Both the position numbers and the translations under genes were made by a program. Below the pieces are notes generated by a model that was not told the DNA's origin, did not search any database, and was given only the letters and a program-made list of their open reading frames with translations. Source: a virus. Taken from it: DNA of 36,938 bases. This document shows, in pieces, positions 16,986-24,700 of the stretch (positions are counted from its first letter, which is position 1; each line of letters opens with the position of its first letter). The stretch spans positions 1 to 36,938 of the IMG/VR virus record IMGVR_UViG_3300020200_000073; one strand, 5' to 3'.

Positions 16986-17795
16986 ATGACTTTAGAGCAG
17001 ATTGCGTCCTCTAAGCAGGAAGGCTTGGACACGATTGGCGAGGATTTTGGGAAGAAGGTTGACAAGTCCCAAGATGAATTGCTTGTATTACTGCTTTTAC
17101 TGCTCTCTCGGCTCTCCTATGACGAAGGGGGCAATCTCATATCATCCACCGACAATTACGCCCGTGTAGAGACTTTAATGACCGAATTTAAGGGGGCGGT
17201 ATCTCGGAGCAGTTATTACGATGCGTTGGTGTTTTTGGCTAAAAAGATTGATAAACAGGCTGACCTGACCAAAGAGTATTACAAGAAATTAGGGTTTGAC
17301 CCAAGCTTGGCCTTAGAAATTGGTTATGAGGAGCAGATGGCTTCAATGTTTGATGATTTGACCAATCTTGAGACGAATCTATACTCTTATATACGAAACT
17401 TCATTTTTGCCTCCATTGCTTCGGGTTCATCTCGGTCGCTTTTGGAGGGAGGGTTGCAGGACATAATGGTAGGTGGTGGTACTGACAAAAGGGGAAAGCT
17501 TTTTAATATGGCCGTTTTTACGGCAGATACGATGTTTGCGGTGATTGATCGCTCGTTTACCTACGCTTTGGGCAACGCTTTGGGTATTAAGAAGTTCAGA
17601 TACACAGGGGGATTGATAAACGATTCAAGGCCGTTTTGTGTGGCAAGGGATGGCAGGGTCTTTGATGAGGGGGAAATACGCTCGTGGGGTAGGTTGGGAG
17701 ATTGGAAGGGAAAGATACCTGGCACGGACGAGGCAACAATTTTTATCTATTTAGGAGGCTATCGGTGCAGACATTGGCTTGTGCCGCAACTATGA
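16986..17795 (+). CDS. Phage head morphogenesis protein (Mu F-like minor head protein)
   Basis: This 269-aa protein ends with the hallmark of Mu gpF-like minor capsid proteins: a segment with an Asp-Arg-x-x-Cys pattern (NDSRPFCVARDGRVFDEGEI) and, near the C-terminus, GGYRCRHWLVPQ, equivalent to the family's CRC motif. Members sit next to the portal and are packed in the prohead in few copies, possibly to be ejected with DNA. The N-terminal two thirds are helical with a Leu-rich run (ELLVLLLLLLSRL, residues 31-43) that may be amphipathic and not a membrane segment. Its neighbours, portal and scaffold, agree with the call. Confidence 0.8.
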   Translation: MTLEQIASSKQEGLDTIGEDFGKKVDKSQDELLVLLLLLLSRLSYDEGGNLISSTDNYARVETLMTEFKGAVSRSSYYDALVFLAKKIDKQADLTKEYYKKLGFDPSLALEIGYEEQMASMFDDLTNLETNLYSYIRNFIFASIASGSSRSLLEGGLQDIMVGGGTDKRGKLFNMAVFTADTMFAVIDRSFTYALGNALGIKKFRYTGGLINDSRPFCVARDGRVFDEGEIRSWGRLGDWKGKIPGTDEATIFIYLGGYRCRHWLVPQL

Positions 17796-17811
17796 TATTA
17801 CCATTTTTGTT

Positions 17812-17819
17812 TATATTTG
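17812..17819 (+). promoter_or_regulatory. TATATTTG promoter element before the scaffold/capsid genes
   Basis: TATATTTG matches TAnnTTTG and lies 23 nt before the ATG at 17843, in the 47-bp gap after the minor head gene. It could raise expression of the scaffold and capsid genes above that of the portal. Confidence 0.45.
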
Positions 17820-17842
17820 CACCATAAAACCGTTCATTTACT

Positions 17843-18172
17843 ATGGAAATAAGTCCAAATCAAGTCAAAGTTCGTTGCATAAAACCCAATGGACAAGTCG
17901 TTATGTTGAGCAAAACAACAGCAAGGGACGCTGCGTTCCTCAAAAAGTATGGCATCCGCATTGAGGATGAAGCCTACTTGAATCCACAAGGGCAAGTCTT
18001 TGAACCAATCCAAGAAGCCCCTAAGCGCAGGAGAATGATTGTCGCTCAAGAACCCGAAATCGTTGTTTCGCAAAATTCTGAGGCGATGATGGAGCAAACC
18101 CCAGAAGTTAATGATGAATCTGAAGAAGAGCAAACCGAAGAAACCCAAACCACCAAAACTCGTAAAAAATGA
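17843..18172 (+). CDS. Hypothetical head-module protein
   Basis: This 109-aa protein has a short folded N-terminal part (residues 1-60: VKVRCIKPNGQVVMLSK, then FLKKYGIRIEDEAYL) and a disordered, Glu/Thr-rich C-terminal half (EESEEEQTEETQTT-like). It overlaps the scaffold gene by 4 bp. Acidic, disordered small proteins at this spot could be head accessory or scaffold-binding proteins. The family is not recognised, and the function is open. Confidence 0.65.
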   Translation: MEISPNQVKVRCIKPNGQVVMLSKTTARDAAFLKKYGIRIEDEAYLNPQGQVFEPIQEAPKRRRMIVAQEPEIVVSQNSEAMMEQTPEVNDESEEEQTEETQTTKTRKK

Positions 18173-18984
18173 GCATAGACCACAAAGAGATGGCCAAATG
18201 GCTATTTGACCAAGAAAAAGAATTTACTTCCCTTGAAGATTTCAAGGACGAACTTGCCAAGAAATATGTTTCTCGCGAAGTTGCCGTTGATGATGAGGAT
18301 ATTCGTAATCGTGTAACAGGCAAGACTCTTGGAAGCCTTGAAACCAAGTTTAAGAGGGCTTTCAATCTGACCGAGGACGATGTAAAGGGCAAGAAACTGT
18401 CTGACCTGTTTGAGGTTGCCCAACAGCGTATCAATACGCAGATTGAGGATTTGAAAGAGCAAGCCAAAAACACGGGCAAAGACGATGAGAGCTACAAATC
18501 CCAACTTACTGAGCTTAAAAAGCAGAAAGGTGAGTACGAAACCTTGGCGGGGGAGTTGACGCAAAAATTGGAGCAGAAAGAGATTGAATCGCAGAAAGCC
18601 ATTGATAATTACATCATTAACCAAGAGGTGATGAAGATTAAGGGCAACCTTGCGTGGAGTGATTCGGTCAACCAATTCGCAAGAAAGGGGTTTGACTTAG
18701 AACTCAACGAGCGTTATATCTTTGCATTGTCGGATGGGAAGTTGGTGGTGACAGATAAGAACGGAAACCAAATCAAGAACGATAAGGGGACCGGTTATTT
18801 AACACCCGAAGAATTGGTGCGCTCGGAGGCTGATAAGGCTCAAATGCTGAAAAAGGCAGGAGATGCAGGAAGGCAAGAGAGAGAGCCTGTTCGGACAACT
18901 ACTTCTGGCACAAAAGAAGGAACTCGTGAGCGGTACTTGCATCCAAGAGCCGCAAGACATAGAGAAGAATTAAACGCACGATGA
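18169..18984 (+). CDS. Probable capsid scaffolding protein
   Basis: This 271-aa, highly charged protein lies directly before the major capsid gene. Residues about 85-150 are a predicted coiled coil rich in Glu, Lys and Gln (VAQQRINTQIEDLKEQ, TELKKQKGEYETLAGEL). A small folded part (about 150-215, with NLAWSDSVNQFARKGFD and YIFALSDGKLVV) and a basic C-terminus (REREPVR to RAARHREELNAR) follow. Coiled coil plus basic capsid-binding tail is the usual scaffold design. No protease motif is visible here, and none elsewhere in the head module, so the scaffold may leave the prohead without cleavage. The structured leader of the capsid gene begins 2 nt after its stop. Confidence 0.75.
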   Translation: MSIDHKEMAKWLFDQEKEFTSLEDFKDELAKKYVSREVAVDDEDIRNRVTGKTLGSLETKFKRAFNLTEDDVKGKKLSDLFEVAQQRINTQIEDLKEQAKNTGKDDESYKSQLTELKKQKGEYETLAGELTQKLEQKEIESQKAIDNYIINQEVMKIKGNLAWSDSVNQFARKGFDLELNERYIFALSDGKLVVTDKNGNQIKNDKGTGYLTPEELVRSEADKAQMLKKAGDAGRQEREPVRTTTSGTKEGTRERYLHPRAARHREELNAR

Positions 18985-18986
18985 TG

Positions 18987-19043
18987 TGTCGGGTGGGGGA
19001 CAATAAACCCCATAGTGCCTGGCTTGGCAAGAAATAGCCGACA
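18987..19043 (+). ncRNA. Three-helix structured leader of the capsid gene (candidate)
   Basis: TGTCGG (18987-18992) pairs with CCGACA (19038-19043). Inside are two further helices: TGGGG/CCCCA (18994-18998 with 19008-19012, 9-nt loop) and TGCC/GGCA (19016-19019 with 19026-19029, 6-nt loop). The layout is that of a three-way junction. It ends 21 nt before the capsid ATG and is followed by AAACCTTTTT. It could regulate translation or stability of the capsid mRNA, or act as an attenuator. The folding was done by eye. Confidence 0.45.
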
Positions 19044-19064
19044 AACCTTTTTCATTTCAAAAAA

Positions 19065-20135
19065 ATGTCATACGCTTTTTCATCTTTTGTATCGTGTCCC
19101 GATATACAAGGTCGTTTAGATGAGGGTTACTTCAATGCCGACCCAACGATGTTTCCTGGACACATTAACACTCTTCGGGCGATTACTTCCCCGATGAACG
19201 AATCTGGCATCATCCAAAACCAGATTGACACCAAGAACGGCCACTACCGCCAGGTTGAGGTCGTGTATCAGCCTCGGATGACCTCTACCGATACTTCAAG
19301 CTCTGCGGAGCTGAATTGTACCGCAGGCCCGACCTATGGTGAAACCTCTACCGTTTACAACATTAATCCCGCCACAGGTGCTTCTCGCAGGTGGTCGGTC
19401 AGCCTTGACGATTTGGCTCCTCGTTGTGAGAATGACGAGAACTATGTTGCAAGGCAGTTGGCGATGCATCTCCAAGCCCTCAAGCGTTATATGAATAACG
19501 AGGCCGTTAGCTACATTTCAGCCAACTTCGGTAAGTTCCCTGTTCAGCCCACCGGTTCAGGATCGGGCCAAGTAAATGCCGCTCGTACAGAGTTGCTTAC
19601 CAAAACAAAGAACACTTCCACAGGTGTTTTCTTGGATGACTTCTTGTCCGATGTAACCTATCAGTATCAACTTGCTGAAGGTTGGGACCGCCCCATCATC
19701 ATCGGTGGCGAGCTTTCGCACAAGTATATGACGGCTCTCAAGTCGCATTGCTGTGCTACCGTGAATGTTGACCTTCAGTCAATGATGAACTCAGACGCTC
19801 AGTCTTACTTCTTCTTTGAGCCAAAGGCCGATAGTGTTTTCGGTACAGGTGAGTTCGCAATGATTGCTCCAGGTGGCGTTCAGTTGATCCGCTATAATGC
19901 TTTCCGTGGTGTTTCTGGCATCCGTGTAATTGATGATCAATCCATCAAAAAGGGTACGATTTCTGACCCTGAGACCGGACTTGAGTTTGACTATTACGCT
20001 CAGTTGGATTGCAACACTTGGAAGTTCTTCTTGGGTCTTTCCTATAAATATGTTGACCTCCCTTCTGACTTGTTCTTCGCAACCGATGACTTGTCTGGAG
20101 TGAACTATGTCTTTAACGGAAAAGTGAACAATTAA
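19065..20135 (+). CDS. Probable major capsid protein
   Basis: This 356-aa protein is the best candidate for the major head protein: it follows the scaffold gene, is preceded by a structured leader and followed by a strong terminator (20162-20191), consistent with very high expression. The body has the mixed alpha/beta character of an HK97-type fold, with a spine-like helix (ENDENYVARQLAMHLQALKR, about 126-145) and a C-terminal beta-rich part (FAMIAPGGVQLIRYN, GLEFDYYAQLDCNTW). No catalytic motif or signal peptide is seen. I cannot name a family with certainty, so the call is by context and shape. Confidence 0.8.
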   Translation: MSYAFSSFVSCPDIQGRLDEGYFNADPTMFPGHINTLRAITSPMNESGIIQNQIDTKNGHYRQVEVVYQPRMTSTDTSSSAELNCTAGPTYGETSTVYNINPATGASRRWSVSLDDLAPRCENDENYVARQLAMHLQALKRYMNNEAVSYISANFGKFPVQPTGSGSGQVNAARTELLTKTKNTSTGVFLDDFLSDVTYQYQLAEGWDRPIIIGGELSHKYMTALKSHCCATVNVDLQSMMNSDAQSYFFFEPKADSVFGTGEFAMIAPGGVQLIRYNAFRGVSGIRVIDDQSIKKGTISDPETGLEFDYYAQLDCNTWKFFLGLSYKYVDLPSDLFFATDDLSGVNYVFNGKVNN

Positions 20136-20161
20136 TCCTTGTTTGGGGTTTAGTGAAGAGA

Positions 20162-20191
20162 GGGGGTGCGAAAGCATCCCCTTTTCTTTTT
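20162..20191 (+). terminator. Rho-independent terminator after the capsid gene
   Basis: GGGGGTGC (20162-20169) pairs with GCATCCCC (20174-20181) around a GAAA tetraloop, with one G-U pair. TTTTCTTTTT follows. This is a textbook terminator closing the capsid transcript. Confidence 0.9.
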
Positions 20192-20215
20192 GTATCTTTC
20201 GCCATTGATTTTTAG

Positions 20216-20223
20216 TAACTTTG
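20216..20223 (+). promoter_or_regulatory. TAACTTTG promoter element 4 nt before the connector ATG
   Basis: TAACTTTG fits the TAnnTTTG consensus, and the ATG at 20228 comes after just CCCT. A weak TTTG (20189-20192) lies 23 bp upstream. Transcription should start at or near the ATG itself. The module TAACTTTGCCCTATGA is almost identical to the one on the other strand before the gene at 30665. Confidence 0.6.
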
Positions 20224-20227
20224 CCCT

Positions 20228-21232
20228 ATGAGTTGTTGGAATAATGTAATCGGAATCCGTGGCTTATGCGAGCCTGGCTTGGATCCTATAAGCGGCCTCT
20301 ATATCAATGATTTGACAGGAATCAGCCTTGCCGACCTTGATTCGGGGGTGAACGAAGAGGATAAGACCGCTTACACGCTTATTCAGCGCAAGATTGACCA
20401 AGCCGCCAATATGCTCAAGGCCGAGTCTTTGGCCTATATGCAGAGCCGTTGGAATTACACGACCTCTGCGTTCAATGGCGATTTGGGATATTATGCGGAG
20501 AGCGTTGAGGCTCTTCCTGCTGCTGCGGTATGGAGGGGCATTGGAATGAGGTATCGGCAGGTAGATTACATTTCGGTAACGATTTCTTCTATCAGCCTTC
20601 TTCTTCCAAGTTCAGGCGTTGTGCCTGTGAGGGTTGTTGATTTGAGGACAGGAGCGACTTTGGATACTTTTAATGTAACCTCGGTGGCGAATGCGGTGAC
20701 GAGGCTTGTGGTGAATAAGACCTATCAATCCAATGGTCAGATGTTGAACCTTGCTGTGCTTTACAATGCGACTTCGGTGGCCTCGTTTCAAACAGGTTTG
20801 TATCCAACTTATGGATGCGGTGGGTGTGGAAGGGGTTATGGATGGACTGAGAATATGCTTGAAAGGGCGATTGAAATCCCCACGAGCAAACCATTACTTG
20901 ACTTGAACATTAGCGGTGGAGCGTTTACCGGGGGTTTGAGCGTTCAGTACAACGTGGCTTGCAGCTTTGAATCGCTTATTTGCGCTCACGTTGCTCAGTT
21001 GGGTTATCCCTTGCTTTACAAGGTCGGTATGCTGTTGCTCAAAGAGATGCAGTTCTCCAAGAGACTGAATGGTGTGATTGTGTTCAACAGGGATATGAAT
21101 GAGGAATTGGCCAATTACTATCAGGCTCAATACGACCAATATATGCAACGCTATTTTGAGCAAGCGAACCTGCCAGAAAACGGTTGCTTTTCTTGCAGAC
21201 AAAAGGTTAGGCAAGCCTCTCGCATACCGTGA
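20228..21232 (+). CDS. Conserved head-tail connector-region protein
   Basis: This 334-aa protein opens with MSCWNNVIGIRGLCEP, a Cys/Trp-rich start that I recall from a conserved but unnamed protein family of Bacteroidetes phages and elements. It also has a Gly/Cys patch (TYGCGGCGRGYGW, about residue 198) and a C-terminal CFSCRQK. The middle is beta-rich, and the end (about 275-315) is a charged aromatic helix (NEELANYYQAQYDQYMQRYF). It follows the capsid gene with its own promoter and overlaps the next gene (GTGA). A connector or neck role is inferred from position only. Confidence 0.6.
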   Translation: MSCWNNVIGIRGLCEPGLDPISGLYINDLTGISLADLDSGVNEEDKTAYTLIQRKIDQAANMLKAESLAYMQSRWNYTTSAFNGDLGYYAESVEALPAAAVWRGIGMRYRQVDYISVTISSISLLLPSSGVVPVRVVDLRTGATLDTFNVTSVANAVTRLVVNKTYQSNGQMLNLAVLYNATSVASFQTGLYPTYGCGGCGRGYGWTENMLERAIEIPTSKPLLDLNISGGAFTGGLSVQYNVACSFESLICAHVAQLGYPLLYKVGMLLLKEMQFSKRLNGVIVFNRDMNEELANYYQAQYDQYMQRYFEQANLPENGCFSCRQKVRQASRIP

Positions 21233-21678
21233 CGCTTAATGATTACATAAGCAAATTACAAGGGCAGAGTTCTTCTCTGAAAGCGAATTTGGTCGCTGCA
21301 TTGGACGAATCTGCTCCAAACACCCACGACACCCAAGTATTGCCCAGGATCTTTGAGAAAGGCTTGAAGCCTGATTCATTACAGATTGGCAATTACGCAA
21401 GCGACAATTACAAGGAAAAGAGGCGTAAGAAAGGTTTGCAGGTAGCTTACATTGATATGAAGTTCACGGGGGACTTGAAAAGAGAGTTCAGCCAACCCAA
21501 ACGGAAGGTCGGAGGCAAGACCCCATCCATTTCCTTCAATGTGTTGAGTTCTGAAAATAAGGAGAAAGCTGTTGAGAATGAGAAGCGTAGAGGCACTATC
21601 TTTGGGTTGTCCGTACCAGAAAAGCAGTATTTCGTTGATTTATTGACTCGTAAATTCTTTGAAAAGGTATTCCGATGA
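21229..21678 (+). CDS. Putative neck / tail-completion protein
   Basis: This 149-aa basic protein follows the connector gene. Its layout, with GNYASDNYKEKRRKKGLQV at about 65-83 followed by FTGDLKREF, resembles phage neck or tail-completion proteins of the gp10 or virion-morphogenesis type, in which a G-x-L-x-x-S/E-F strand is typical. The start is GTG, fixed by overlap with the upstream stop (GTGA). An ATG start would remove a large part. Its stop overlaps the next ATG (ATGA). It probably seals or completes the head-tail joint. Confidence 0.55.
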   Translation: MTLNDYISKLQGQSSSLKANLVAALDESAPNTHDTQVLPRIFEKGLKPDSLQIGNYASDNYKEKRRKKGLQVAYIDMKFTGDLKREFSQPKRKVGGKTPSISFNVLSSENKEKAVENEKRRGTIFGLSVPEKQYFVDLLTRKFFEKVFR

Positions 21679-22289
21679 TAGTCACCCAGGTCATTGACGA
21701 GATATTCGCTCGGCTGAACGCTTACAAATTAGTTCGGCATACAGGCTTTGCGGAGTTATTGCCCGATAAAGACGCAAAGATTATCCCTGCGATTTATTGC
21801 TCCAATGGAGATTACAGGCACGTTGTGGACGAGTATGATTGGAGCGAAGGAGTTGCCTACATTCGGTACAACGGCAGGGAGCGGTCAGAGGTTACGGAGG
21901 AGAAAAACTTTATTGGATGCCAAGACCTGCTTAGAACCATTTATCCGCTTCGTCTTGTGATTATCGGCAAGAGGAAGGCCAAGAGACCCTACGAGGTCGC
22001 ATCGCTCGTCCAGAGCAAGATTACGGGCCTCTACGAGGCTTTAGCGCAGAGCGTTGGCGCGGTGAGTGTGGATGTGTTGGGTGTGAGTGCAGGATATTCC
22101 ATTAAGGACAACTTGGAGAGCGAGTTTGAGGGGGCAAAGATTATTTGGGATACGAATTTGTATATCATTACTTTGGATATGGAGGTGGAGGTTATCGGGG
22201 ATGCTTCTTGTTTGAACACCGAAGAGCCTTGTATTCCTGTTCCTGTTGGTGGTATTTTTGATTTTACCTTTGACCAAACCTATAATTAA
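21675..22289 (+). CDS. Putative tail terminator / head-tail joining protein
   Basis: This 204-aa protein overlaps the neck gene by 4 bp. It has an N-terminal helix (VIDEIFARLNAYKLVRHTGF), a beta-rich middle, and a long strand near the end (IIWDTNLYIITLDMEVEVIG). Size and position between neck gene and fibre-type genes fit a tail terminator or head-tail joining protein. I see no motif that proves it. Its last 20 bp carry the first copy of a 16-bp direct repeat that recurs just before the next gene. Confidence 0.5.
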   Translation: MIVTQVIDEIFARLNAYKLVRHTGFAELLPDKDAKIIPAIYCSNGDYRHVVDEYDWSEGVAYIRYNGRERSEVTEEKNFIGCQDLLRTIYPLRLVIIGKRKAKRPYEVASLVQSKITGLYEALAQSVGAVSVDVLGVSAGYSIKDNLESEFEGAKIIWDTNLYIITLDMEVEVIGDASCLNTEEPCIPVPVGGIFDFTFDQTYN

Positions 22290-22325
22290 GCCTATAACTA
22301 AAACCATTATTGACCAAACCTATAA
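22270..22325. repeat. 16-bp direct repeat around the gene end
   Basis: TTGACCAAACCTATAA occurs at 22270-22285 (end of the upstream gene) and 22310-22325 (just before the next ATG). A related CCTATAACTAAA lies between them. The 40-bp spacing looks like a small tandem duplication, possibly from slippage, and could also carry a binding site. Confidence 0.6.
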
Positions 22326-22336
22326 ATAAAACTATT

Positions 22337-22891
22337 ATGGCTATTGAAACAAGAGCAAATTTAGATTCGGCTTCGCTTGTGGTGAAGAACGAAACGGTCA
22401 TTGCACAGAACACGGCAAACAGGGTTGGTACTTTGTTTGAGAACTTGGCTGATTCTACTGCGTTGTTAAAGGAGAGGGGATGCGTGAGTTTGTCCACGAG
22501 TTCGGCTTATTTTTTCACCGTTGCTGCCGCTGACACCCCTGAGAAACTGACTTACTCAATGAGTGCGGTTGTTTCTACGGCCTACAATGTTGCCGAGGAA
22601 TCAAGTCCAAGAGTTGGTTGGACAGGAGCGGATCCGCTTCCCTATCGTGTAAGCGCGTTGCTAAATTTTAGTGGCACAAACAATCGTGAGTATTATTTCT
22701 ACATTGCGAGGAATGGCGTTGTTGATGATACCACGAAGGTGTCGGTTCACCTGCATTCTTCCGATCCCCATTCGGCTTACCTTGAGTTGTATGCGGAGGG
22801 AGCAGGGCAGTATGAGATTTGGATTGAGCAGAAGGGTAGCACGGACCAAATTGATTTCATTAACGGACAACTTAGCTTAATGAGCGTCTAA
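22337..22891 (+). CDS. Hypothetical structural protein
   Basis: This 184-aa protein starts with MAIETRANLDSASLVVKNE, which suggests a helical oligomerisation part, followed by a beta-sandwich-like domain (YFFTVAAADTPEKLTYS, REYYFYIARNGVVDDTTKVS, HSAYLELYAEGAGQYEIWI) reminiscent of fibre or appendage proteins that bind carbohydrate or pack as trimers. I chose the ATG at 22337; a TTG at 22310 would start inside a repeat. It overlaps the next gene by 1 bp (TAATG). No family is recognised. A virion-surface or fibre-accessory role fits the neighbours. Confidence 0.6.
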   Translation: MAIETRANLDSASLVVKNETVIAQNTANRVGTLFENLADSTALLKERGCVSLSTSSAYFFTVAAADTPEKLTYSMSAVVSTAYNVAEESSPRVGWTGADPLPYRVSALLNFSGTNNREYYFYIARNGVVDDTTKVSVHLHSSDPHSAYLELYAEGAGQYEIWIEQKGSTDQIDFINGQLSLMSV

Positions 22892-23412
22892 TGGCACTTC
22901 AAAGACTGACTTCCTTCACCTTTGGCACGAGGTTTCTTACGCTTGTTTACGGCAGTACGCAGACCTTTAATGTGTCGTATGCCCATTTGATTGGCTTTGA
23001 ATCCGACCCTCGCTCTGGTGACTTGACGATATGGATTTACACGGCAGGCGAGGTGAGTGAAACCTTGTCGGTGAGGAATAGCGATTTGGTTGCGATAGGG
23101 AGTAGCGCTTCTGCGTTCTTGGCTTCGTTGCAGAGCGTGTTGGTGAACCAACTCTTTTGGTTTGAAATATGGGATAACTTTTTGGCTCGTGCGAAAGCAG
23201 GTGGAGCGTTTGCTCCTGAGTTGGAGAGTTCTTGTGGTCGGGAGTTTCGTTATGAGATGTCTGGCCCTCCGCTTGTACCGACTGCTAACGAGGACTACGC
23301 TGACTTTTGGTACTTCAACTTGCGTTGCGATACTGATTTAGCAACTGTGAAAGAGGTTAGTTCATATAATTGCATCCTTGAGAGATTTTCACCTTTGAAC
23401 CCGAACACCTAA
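22891..23412 (+). CDS. Fibre-region protein, long paralog
   Basis: Residues 1-84 of this 173-aa protein match the whole 84-aa product encoded at 25997: both start MAL..LT..FG...LTL.Y, and both have DLVAIG..A.AFL..L.S near residue 67-82. The remaining 90 residues (from about NQLFWFEIWDNF to CILERFSPLNPNT) are unique to this copy. The shared part looks like a small beta domain. The gene lies just upstream of the first fibre-like gene, as its short paralog lies just downstream of the second, so both may serve fibre assembly or attachment. The function is unknown. Confidence 0.65.
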   Translation: MALQRLTSFTFGTRFLTLVYGSTQTFNVSYAHLIGFESDPRSGDLTIWIYTAGEVSETLSVRNSDLVAIGSSASAFLASLQSVLVNQLFWFEIWDNFLARAKAGGAFAPELESSCGREFRYEMSGPPLVPTANEDYADFWYFNLRCDTDLATVKEVSSYNCILERFSPLNPNT

Positions 23413-24698
23413 TGTCTAATCCATCGCTTCTTTGCGTTCCTTATCGCTTTAAGACGAGTAAGCTATATTCTCAAATACCTGATTCTGCTTTGGGTGATTT
23501 TACCGTTACTCGTGCTACCACTCCGGTTGCGGCTAAATCCACGAGGGTCAATGCTTCGGGTCTTATTGAACTCGTTCCTGACAATGTGCCTCGCTTGGAC
23601 TACTTTGCCAGCGGTGGCGTTACGAGCTGCCCTGCTTTGCTTGTTGAGCCGAGTGCGGCAAACGGAATCTTAAACTCTACCGACACCACAACAGGTTGGG
23701 CAGTTGGGGCAAACCTTTCGGGAACTACGATTGATGTCATTGGCGTTTCGGGGATAAACATTGGCATTGTGAATGGGGGTAGTTTTATTACTTCAACGAT
23801 TGGCAGGTGTTTAAGTGCAAATAATAATGTTAGCCTTGCAAGTGGAAGCACTTACACTTTTAGTTTTTTAATGAAAAAAACAGGAGCGCACACGATTGGA
23901 GGGTATCGTTTTTCAATGTCATCGGGAGCTATTGGTGCGGGATTTGACGTTAGTGGCTCTTTTGCAAGTGGAGAAATTGCAAACTCACCACTAATTACAA
24001 ACCGAATCCGCAGGGTAGAGCAATACGGAACGGACGTTTACCGATGTTCGGAAACCTTTACAATGACAGCGGCCGCAACAGCGACAAGTGTGGCATTTGC
24101 ACCATTAAGTGGAGTTACGCTTACAAATAACTCTGAAGTTGGTACTTCAATCGGCTTTGCTGCTCCGCAGTTAGAACTCGGTTCAGTTCCCACAAGTTTC
24201 ATCCCCACCACAACCGCAGCAATCACCCGCAACGCCGATGTGATTTCGGTCAGCGGAGCGGTCAGCGGTGCGATAGGGCAGACGGAGGGAACGATTTATG
24301 CGGAGGTGGATGTTCGCAATATGGCAAAAGAAACGCACATCATAAGGATAGATGATGCCGCAAGTACAAATGTAATTACTTTAAGAACATTGACAAGCAA
24401 TGTCGTAAGAACCGCAATAACCGCTCCAACAACATCAGGAACGCTAAACGTATCAAGTGCGGCATTTACTTCTGGAATTATTAAAATTGCTTTTGCATAC
24501 AAAACAGGAGATATTGCTTTGAGCGTAAATGGAGCAACCGCTTTGACTGCAAATGGAACTTTTACTTTTGGTGCGGCATTAAACAGAGCAATACTTGGTA
24601 GCAACGATGGCGCCTCTTTCTTCAACGACCGCATCCGTGCCGCCGCACTCTACACCACAAGGCTCACTAACGCTCAACTCCAATCTCTCACGCAATAA
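23412..24698 (+). CDS. Tail-fibre-like protein, copy A
   Basis: This 428-aa, Ser/Thr/Ala-rich beta protein resembles the lectin-like or carbohydrate-binding-fold proteins common in phage tails. Residues 1-90 (with KLYSQIP, GLIELVPDNVPRLDY, CPALLVEPSA) and the stretch around QLELGSVPTSFIPTTTAAIT (about 254-273) plus IGQTEGTIYAE are shared with the next gene. The middle (about 95-245) is quite different. This pattern of constant ends and a variable centre is usual for receptor-binding proteins that diverge for host range. It starts on the previous stop (TAATG). No enzymatic motif is seen. Confidence 0.7.
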   Translation: MSNPSLLCVPYRFKTSKLYSQIPDSALGDFTVTRATTPVAAKSTRVNASGLIELVPDNVPRLDYFASGGVTSCPALLVEPSAANGILNSTDTTTGWAVGANLSGTTIDVIGVSGINIGIVNGGSFITSTIGRCLSANNNVSLASGSTYTFSFLMKKTGAHTIGGYRFSMSSGAIGAGFDVSGSFASGEIANSPLITNRIRRVEQYGTDVYRCSETFTMTAAATATSVAFAPLSGVTLTNNSEVGTSIGFAAPQLELGSVPTSFIPTTTAAITRNADVISVSGAVSGAIGQTEGTIYAEVDVRNMAKETHIIRIDDAASTNVITLRTLTSNVVRTAITAPTTSGTLNVSSAAFTSGIIKIAFAYKTGDIALSVNGATALTANGTFTFGAALNRAILGSNDGASFFNDRIRAAALYTTRLTNAQLQSLTQ

Positions 24699-24700
24699 CT

